Shown piece after piece: positions 59,013-64,000 of a DNA stretch of 64,000 nucleotides; position 1 is the stretch's first letter, and the number at the start of each line of letters is the position of its first letter. The notes under the pieces were generated by a model, which did not search any database, was not told the DNA's origin, and saw only the letters and a program-made list of their open reading frames with translations. Location: positions 62,001 through 126,000 of the forward strand of contig CALULA010000007.1 of NCBI GenBank assembly GCA_944321365.1. The letters are read 5' to 3'. The DNA is from an uncultured Paraprevotella sp. GTDB lineage: Bacteria > Bacteroidota > Bacteroidia > Bacteroidales > Bacteroidaceae. Position numbers and translations under genes: made by a program.

Positions 59013-60038
59013 ATGAGAAATATGATGGTTCAACCTGTTTATTCTCCGGCTGCCGACCGGTATGAAAACGGCATGAGTTACCGCCGTTGCGGGCGTAGCG
59101 GTGTGCTGCTTCCTGCGGTATCGTTGGGACTGTGGCACAATTTCGGTGATGTCAATCCCCTTTCACATGCCAGAGAAATGGCGCACTATGCTTTCGATCA
59201 TGGGATTACGCATTTCGATTTGGCCAACAATTACGGTCCGTCCTACGGCAGTGCCGAGGAGACGTTCGGGCAGCTGATGAAAAAGTCTTTTGCCCCTTAC
59301 CGCGACGAATTGTTCATTGCCACCAAGGCCGGGTATGACATGTGGCCCGGTCCTTATGGCAACTGGGGAAGCCGCAAGTCGCTTATGGCCAGCATAGACC
59401 AGAGTCTGAAGCGGATGAATGTGGATTATGTGGACGTGTTCTATTCTCATCGTTATGACCCGGATACGCCGTTGGAAGAAACTTTGCAGGCTTTGGTGGA
59501 CATCGTGCGGCAGGGCAAGGCTTTGTATGTGGGACTGTCCAGATATCCGGCTGTACAGGCCGCAGCTGCTTACCGCTATCTGGCAGCGCGCGATGTGCAT
59601 TGTCTGCTGTATCAGGGGCGTTACAGTCTGTTCGACCGTTCGCCCGAAGAACAGGGCATATTGGCTCAGACGGCGGAATACGGAGTGGGATTCATTGCTT
59701 TTTCGCCGTTGGCTCAGGGACTGCTGACCGACAAGTATCTGCAAGGCGTTCCGGAGGACTCCCGCATGGCGCAGGGGCGTTTCCTGAAGCGTGAGGTGCT
59801 TACGGACGCGGTGTTGCGCAAGATAAAGGCACTGAACAGCATCGCAGCGGAACGCGGACAGACGTTGGCCGAGATGGCTCTGGCCTGGCTGCTGAAAAAC
59901 GACGGGGTGACTTCGGTGCTTGTCGGAGCCAGTTCGGTGGCCCAGTTGGAAGACAATCTGAAAGCGTTGCGCAACACGGCGTTCAGTCCGGAGGAATCGG
60001 AACGGATAGAAGCTGTCTGCCGCATGTCTGCCGTCTGA
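59013..60038 (+). CDS. Aldo/keto reductase (AKR) 4, YghZ-like
   Basis: 341 aa from ATG 59013 (59022 and 59025 are alternatives). Starts YRRCGRSGVLLPAVSLGLWH, then THFDLANNYGPSYGSAEETFG (Asp, Tyr), FIATKAGYDMWPGPYGNWGS (Lys) and DVFYSHRYDPDTPLEETLQA (His), matching the E. coli YghZ/Kv-beta-like group that reduces aldehydes such as L-glyceraldehyde 3-phosphate. A different subfamily from the three copies near 12-14 kb. Confidence 0.92.
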   Translation: MRNMMVQPVYSPAADRYENGMSYRRCGRSGVLLPAVSLGLWHNFGDVNPLSHAREMAHYAFDHGITHFDLANNYGPSYGSAEETFGQLMKKSFAPYRDELFIATKAGYDMWPGPYGNWGSRKSLMASIDQSLKRMNVDYVDVFYSHRYDPDTPLEETLQALVDIVRQGKALYVGLSRYPAVQAAAAYRYLAARDVHCLLYQGRYSLFDRSPEEQGILAQTAEYGVGFIAFSPLAQGLLTDKYLQGVPEDSRMAQGRFLKREVLTDAVLRKIKALNSIAAERGQTLAEMALAWLLKNDGVTSVLVGASSVAQLEDNLKALRNTAFSPEESERIEAVCRMSAV

Positions 60039-60074
60039 CAGACTGCCGGAGGCGCATCGGCTTTTCTTGTCGGG

Positions 60075-61730
60075 TCAGAACGGGGCGGGGCAGGTGATGT
60101 GCAACCGCTGCCCGGTGTGTACGTGCTTGAAATCCAATGATTCAGCATGCAGGTACAGCCGTTTTTCCGGATGTCCGTAAAGGTTGTCGCCCGCGATGGG
60201 GGCGTTCAGTCCGTCCGGGTGGGCGGCATGGACGCGCAACTGGTGCGTGCGTCCCGTGAGCGGATAAAGCGCCACCCTTGTTTGTCCGCCCTCTCTTGAC
60301 AATACCTTGTAGCGTGTGACGGCAGGTTTTCCCCGTTCGTAGCTGACCATTTGCCGGGGACGGTCGTCTATGTCCGCACAGAGCGGGAGTCGCACGAATC
60401 CCTCGTCCGGCGTGACGTCGCCGTCCAGCAGGGCGATGTATGTCTTCCTGACGTTGCGGCTTTCAAACAGTTGCTGCATCAGCCGGTGCGTTTCCTTGGT
60501 CTTGGCAATCAGCAGGATGCCGGACGTGTCCATGTCCAGCCGATGAACCAGCAGGGGGCCGTCGGCGTGCGGGTATCGGTTGCGTGCCCATTCCCACACC
60601 GACGGGGCCTGTCCTTTTCCCGGAACGGACAACATGCCGGCAGGTTTGTCGACGGCTGTCATCCATTCATCCTCATAGACGATTTCCGGTTCTTGATGCC
60701 GGTGTTTGTTTTCTTCCTGACGGTTAGGCTCTACGTCCAGTCCCTGCAACATGAAATTCAGGATGGGCTCGCACTTGCTTTTGCATGCAGGGTAGAAGCA
60801 GCCGTGACGCCGGACTTCGGCCGTCGGTGAGGCTCCCCACCAGAATTCGGCCATGGCCAGCGGGTGCAGGCCGTTCAGATAAGCATATTGCAGCAGCTTC
60901 GGGGCCGCGCATTCGCCTGCGCCCGATGGCGGAGTGCGATGTTGCTGTTCTTTGAATATTTGCCAGAGGTCTTTTTCTTCGCCCAATGCGTTCCGCATAC
61001 GGAATTGCGAGAACAGCCATTCCTGCAACTGTTCGGAACGCTGTTTGCGTTCTGTCTTCAATTGCCGTATCTCATTTTCCATACCGTCCAGCAAGGCTTT
61101 TACTTTTTCCGTTTCGGTGGCCCATCTTTTCTCCGTCCGCTTGTATTCGGCTTTCAGATGTTGGCTTTCCCGGATGAGCTGTTCTTCCGTCATGTCTGTC
61201 CGTCCGTCCCGACGACAGGCGTCACGCCGTTCTTTGGCCGATTTCATGATAGCTTTTGCTTTTGCCAGTTCCTCCTTGGCTGTCTGTTCCAGCCGGTTGA
61301 GCTGTTGCTGCCATTCTTGCCGTTGCGTGCTGTTTGTCAGAGCCTCAATGCGTCGGTTCAGAGCGGAAATCAGCTCTTCTTCCTCTTTGAAATGCCCGTG
61401 GGGCTGCAGCAGGTCGTAGACGGGCGGAACGAAATATTCATGGTCGTTGCGGCCGCACAACAGACCGGAGTAGGCGGCCAGAAAGCCGATCTGCCCGTTA
61501 CGTTCCGCAATCAGTACGCCGAACATCTTGCCTTTGTCCAGTTCTTCGGTCCAGTCGCTTCTTGTGGAAAGGTATTGCCGGACTTCGTTTGCGGCACGTA
61601 TGGACAACGGGTGCGGTATGTAATGAAAAGGACAGGTGAAACGGGCGGGGAGATTTGCCGGAGGCGTTTCCCCGTGAAAGAGATGAAACGGCTCCGCCAC
61701 TGGATATGTCTTTTCGCTATTTCTTTTCAC
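60075..61730 (-). CDS. RluA-family pseudouridine synthase with long N-terminal coiled-coil region
   Basis: About 551 aa. The C-terminal third is an RluA catalytic domain: DKPAGMLSVPGKGQAPSVWE, the active-site HRLDMDTSGILLIAKTKETH (Asp in RLD), and LTGRTHQLRVHAAHPDGL. The first 350 residues (FHYIPHPLSIRAANEVRQYL, GKMFGVLIAERNGQIGFLAA, then a coiled coil of KEELAKAKAIMKSAKERRD type) are a Bacteroidetes-specific extension. No ATG precedes residue 80, so a GTG start at 61730 (or 61760) is assumed. Target RNA unknown. Confidence 0.85.
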   Translation of the reverse strand: MKRNSEKTYPVAEPFHLFHGETPPANLPARFTCPFHYIPHPLSIRAANEVRQYLSTRSDWTEELDKGKMFGVLIAERNGQIGFLAAYSGLLCGRNDHEYFVPPVYDLLQPHGHFKEEEELISALNRRIEALTNSTQRQEWQQQLNRLEQTAKEELAKAKAIMKSAKERRDACRRDGRTDMTEEQLIRESQHLKAEYKRTEKRWATETEKVKALLDGMENEIRQLKTERKQRSEQLQEWLFSQFRMRNALGEEKDLWQIFKEQQHRTPPSGAGECAAPKLLQYAYLNGLHPLAMAEFWWGASPTAEVRRHGCFYPACKSKCEPILNFMLQGLDVEPNRQEENKHRHQEPEIVYEDEWMTAVDKPAGMLSVPGKGQAPSVWEWARNRYPHADGPLLVHRLDMDTSGILLIAKTKETHRLMQQLFESRNVRKTYIALLDGDVTPDEGFVRLPLCADIDDRPRQMVSYERGKPAVTRYKVLSREGGQTRVALYPLTGRTHQLRVHAAHPDGLNAPIAGDNLYGHPEKRLYLHAESLDFKHVHTGQRLHITCPAPF

Positions 61731-61811
61731 TGTTATTTGATATTGTCGGGCAAATATCACTTTTTCTTGGAAAAACGGTACATTTTTTAATGTAATTTAA
61801 ATAAAAAACAG

Positions 61812-61820
61812 TAACTTTGC
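61812..61820 (+). promoter_or_regulatory. -7 box TAACTTTGC for the barrel protein gene
   Basis: TAACTTTGC lies 47 nt before ATG 61868. A purine-rich AGAGGAAAG precedes the start. Confidence 0.65.
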
Positions 61821-61867
61821 GGTCGGTTTTTTGCAATGAATAATTGACTTATTATAAGAGGAAAGAA

Positions 61868-62698
61868 ATGAAAAAGCTTGTGTTAGTGCTTGCATTCTCA
61901 GCTTTTGCGTTTTGCGGGAATGTGAAAGGACAGATTGTTCAATCAGGAAGTAATGCTGAAGAAGTAGATTCGCTGAAACAGGTCGTATCCACCTTGTCGG
62001 CCCGTATTGACGAAGCCAATGAGAAGGACATGGACCAGAAAGTGTGGAAGGACCGCGCCAAATACTTCAACATCGGTATAGTGAAGCAGTCGTTGACTTC
62101 TAAGGACGACCTGGTGAAGTATAAGAGTAATATCGGTGTGAATCTGACATGGGGTAAGACCTACTATCTGCACAAGAAGCCCTTGTTCGGTATGGTCAAG
62201 ATCGGTCTGGACTGGAGCTGGATGGATTTCAACTATGTGAAATACTCCAAGGTGGAGGAGAGTTACGTCGATGACGGCGGGTATGATCCTTTCTACGACA
62301 GCTATATGGATGGCGAGGAAGATTTGGATCTGGACTTCGGCTGCCACCAGCTGGAATACGGCATGCAGATTGGTCCCTCCATCACGGTGAATCCTATCGA
62401 TCATCTGAAAATCAGTACCTATTTCCGCTTCCAGCCCTCAGGTTCTGTCATGTTGCTGGATGACGAGGTGTATTATGGTTTCGTGCCTTTCTTCAATTTC
62501 GGTGCGGCAGTGGCCTGGAAGGCTATCTCCATCGGTGTGGAAGGCCGTTGGGGCGGAACGAAATACCACGGTGTATCGGTGGACGATGAAGGGGACTATA
62601 CAGAGGAAAGTTATGACAGTGCCGATGATTTTGTGGAAACGTTCACGCAGCGTATGCGCACAAAATCTTTCAGAGCCTATGTCAGTTTCCGCTTCTGA
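61868..62698 (+). CDS. Outer-membrane beta-barrel protein of unknown function
   Basis: 276 aa from ATG 61868; signal VLVLAFSAFAFCGNVKGQ. A short coiled segment (EVDSLKQVVSTLSARIDEAN) precedes beta-rich sequence (YFNIGIVKQSLTSKDDLVKY; LKISTYFRFQPSGSVMLLDD; VAWKAISIGVEGRWGGTKYH) ending SFRAYVSFRF, a typical barrel C-terminus with Phe. Resembles Bacteroides porin-family barrel proteins; no ligand known. Confidence 0.8.
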   Translation: MKKLVLVLAFSAFAFCGNVKGQIVQSGSNAEEVDSLKQVVSTLSARIDEANEKDMDQKVWKDRAKYFNIGIVKQSLTSKDDLVKYKSNIGVNLTWGKTYYLHKKPLFGMVKIGLDWSWMDFNYVKYSKVEESYVDDGGYDPFYDSYMDGEEDLDLDFGCHQLEYGMQIGPSITVNPIDHLKISTYFRFQPSGSVMLLDDEVYYGFVPFFNFGAAVAWKAISIGVEGRWGGTKYHGVSVDDEGDYTEESYDSADDFVETFTQRMRTKSFRAYVSFRF

Positions 62699-62722
62699 TC
62701 GAATCATTTCCGATATAAAGGC

Positions 62723-62766
62723 AGAGGAGAAACCGTACTGCAATGTTACGGTTTCTCCTCTGTCTT
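62723..62766 (+). terminator. Terminator after the barrel protein gene
   Basis: AGAGGAGAAACCGTA and TACGGTTTCTCCTCT (15 bp, perfect) around a 9-nt loop, then GTCTTTA. Confidence 0.85.
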
Positions 62767-62847
62767 TATATTAAGGTACCGGACGGAAGCTGATGTGAGC
62801 GGGGGCAGAAATTCGCCCTTTCCTTTTCGGCTTCTTCTTTTTTTGCG

Positions 62848-62855
62848 TAATTTTG
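62848..62855 (+). promoter_or_regulatory. -7 box TAATTTTG for serB
   Basis: TAATTTTG lies 20 nt before ATG 62876. Confidence 0.6.
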
Positions 62856-62875
62856 CACTGTTCAATTATGACATC

Positions 62876-64000
62876 ATGAAGTTATCTAACGCAGAACTGA
62901 TATTGATACGTATCACGGGAGAGGACCGTCCGGGTCTGACGGCTTCCATCATGGGCGTGCTGGCCCGGTATGATGTGACCATTCTGGATATCGGCCAGGC
63001 CGACATCCACAACACACTGACGTTGGGACTGCTCATCCGTGTGACGGAGGAAAATTCCGGCTATGTGATGAAAGACCTGTTGTTTCAGGCCTCAGAACTG
63101 GGGGTGAACATACGTTTTTATCCGATCAAAACCGAGGAGTATGAGGAATGGGTCAGCATGCAGGGAAAAAACCGCTACATCCTGACTTTGTTGGGCCGCA
63201 AACTGTCGGCACGCCAGATTGCGGCAGTGGCCTCCGTGCTGGCCGAACAGGGACTGAACATCGACGCCATCAAACGGCTGACGGGGCGCATCCCTTTGGA
63301 TGAGCGCCGGGAAAACATACGGGCGTGCATAGAGTTTTCCGTGCGCGGAACACCGAAAGACCGCGCCGCCATGCAGTCGGAACTGCTGAAACTGTCCGGC
63401 GAGTTGGGCATGGATTTCTCTTTCCAGCAAGACAACATGTACAGGCGGATGCGCCGTCTGATATGTTTCGATATGGATTCTACCTTGATAGAGACGGAGG
63501 TTATCGACGAACTGGCCGACCGTGCAGGAGTGGGCGATAAGGTACGGGCCATAACGGAACGGGCCATGCGCGGTGAGATCGATTTCAAGGAGAGCTTCAC
63601 CGAGCGTGTGGCTTTGCTGAAAGGGCTGGATGTATCTGTCATGGAGGACATTGCCCGCAATCTGCCTATAACGGAGGGCGTGGACAGACTGATGTTCGTG
63701 CTGAAACAGTACGGCTATAAGATTGCCATCCTTTCCGGAGGTTTCACCTATTTCGGGAACTATCTGAAGCAGAAATATGACATCGATTACGTCTATGCCA
63801 ATGAGCTGGAGATAGAGGACGGCAAGCTGACCGGGCGTTATGTGGGCGAGATTGTCGACGGACACCGCAAGGCGGAGCTGCTGAAGCTGATAGCCCAGGT
63901 GGAACACGTGAATCTGGCACAGACCATAGCGGTGGGCGACGGGGCGAATGATCTGCCTATGCTCTCCGAAGCCGGGTTGGGCATAGCGTTTCACGCCAAG
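62876..64000 (+). CDS. serB: Phosphoserine phosphatase with N-terminal ACT domains (3' end outside window)
   Basis: Final step of serine synthesis: removes phosphate from phosphoserine. The frame is open from ATG 62876 to the last base (375 codons seen, no stop), so the gene runs on. N-terminal ACT domain LILIRITGEDRPGLTASIMG and a second ACT-like segment from about residue 100 (YILTLLGRKLSARQIAAVAS), then HAD phosphatase motifs: CFDMDSTLIETEVIDELADR (DxDxT), IAILSGGFTYF and AVGDGANDLPMLSEAG. A 300-aa antiparallel open frame over the same DNA is a shadow. Confidence 0.95.
   Translation, partial: MKLSNAELILIRITGEDRPGLTASIMGVLARYDVTILDIGQADIHNTLTLGLLIRVTEENSGYVMKDLLFQASELGVNIRFYPIKTEEYEEWVSMQGKNRYILTLLGRKLSARQIAAVASVLAEQGLNIDAIKRLTGRIPLDERRENIRACIEFSVRGTPKDRAAMQSELLKLSGELGMDFSFQQDNMYRRMRRLICFDMDSTLIETEVIDELADRAGVGDKVRAITERAMRGEIDFKESFTERVALLKGLDVSVMEDIARNLPITEGVDRLMFVLKQYGYKIAILSGGFTYFGNYLKQKYDIDYVYANELEIEDGKLTGRYVGEIVDGHRKAELLKLIAQVEHVNLAQTIAVGDGANDLPMLSEAGLGIAFHAK

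Noticed and set aside
63092..63994. 300-aa minus-strand open frame near the window end
   Set aside because: It is the antisense shadow of serB, whose + frame shows ACT and HAD motifs.

Overview
The window is a 64 kb piece of a Bacteroidales chromosome, most likely Bacteroidaceae. Three things point there. Genes are preceded by the TAnnTTTG -7 box (sometimes with a TTG -33 element about 20 nt upstream) instead of strong Shine-Dalgarno sites. There is a hybrid two-component regulator (HTCS). Family-specific genes are present: AMP nucleosidase, PPi-dependent phosphofructokinase, a long-form RluA enzyme and golvesin-domain proteins. No species is claimed. No rRNA, CRISPR array, transposase, integrase or phage gene was seen; one tRNA-Ala(GGC) is present.

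Layout. 1-5.5 kb: sulfate-activation and sulfotransferase operon (SLC13 permease, cysC, cysD, cysN, sulfotransferase). 5.6-10.6 kb: OmpH-like lipoprotein, a small membrane protein, pepD, a beta-helix lipoprotein and a secreted endonuclease/exonuclease/phosphatase. 10.8-16.2 kb: acetyltransferase, three aldo/keto reductases and an Fe-S flavoprotein, read away from a divergent AraC regulator. 16.3-28.7 kb: housekeeping genes (orphan HSDR_N protein, amn, holA, XRE regulator, pyrK/pyrD, thioesterase, MFS, pheS, murB, metallo-hydrolase). 29.6-39.7 kb: minus-strand runs (yciH-type gene, ettA, menA, PP2C-like, ygiQ; then golvesin/amidase protein, acyltransferase, small protein). 39.8-45.3 kb: HTCS and a GH30 hydrolase. 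45.4-51.9 kb: pfp, GH25 lysozyme, prmA, two envelope proteins and the tRNA. 52.2-56.9 kb: three glycosyltransferases divergent from a flippase. 57.2-64 kb: second GH30, fourth aldo/keto reductase, RluA enzyme, outer-membrane barrel and serB, cut by the window end.

The most unusual signal is not a gene. Seven arrays of a short element are scattered through the window at about 10.7, 20.1, 27.5, 29.1, 35.8, 42.8 and 57.1 kb. Each has 3-7 copies of a self-complementary 8-nt core (TTGCGCAA and variants such as TTCCGCAA and TTGCGGAA), placed 22 nt apart with variable spacers of about 14 nt. By hand count, 23 of 24 core-to-core distances are exactly 22 nt and one is 21. Five arrays are intergenic, three of them between convergent genes. 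Two lie in frame inside genes (murB and the linker of the HTCS). I do not recognise this as a named repeat family; it looks like an array of regularly phased protein-binding sites or a selected minisatellite.

Functional links. The first operon would make PAPS and pass the sulfo group to an acceptor, as in the known Bacteroides steroid-sulfonation cluster. The HTCS and adjacent GH30 look like a small polysaccharide-sensing unit without SusC/SusD. Several operons pair translation or cell-envelope functions. Start codons were moved inward wherever a -7 box, signal peptide or family N-terminus indicated it.
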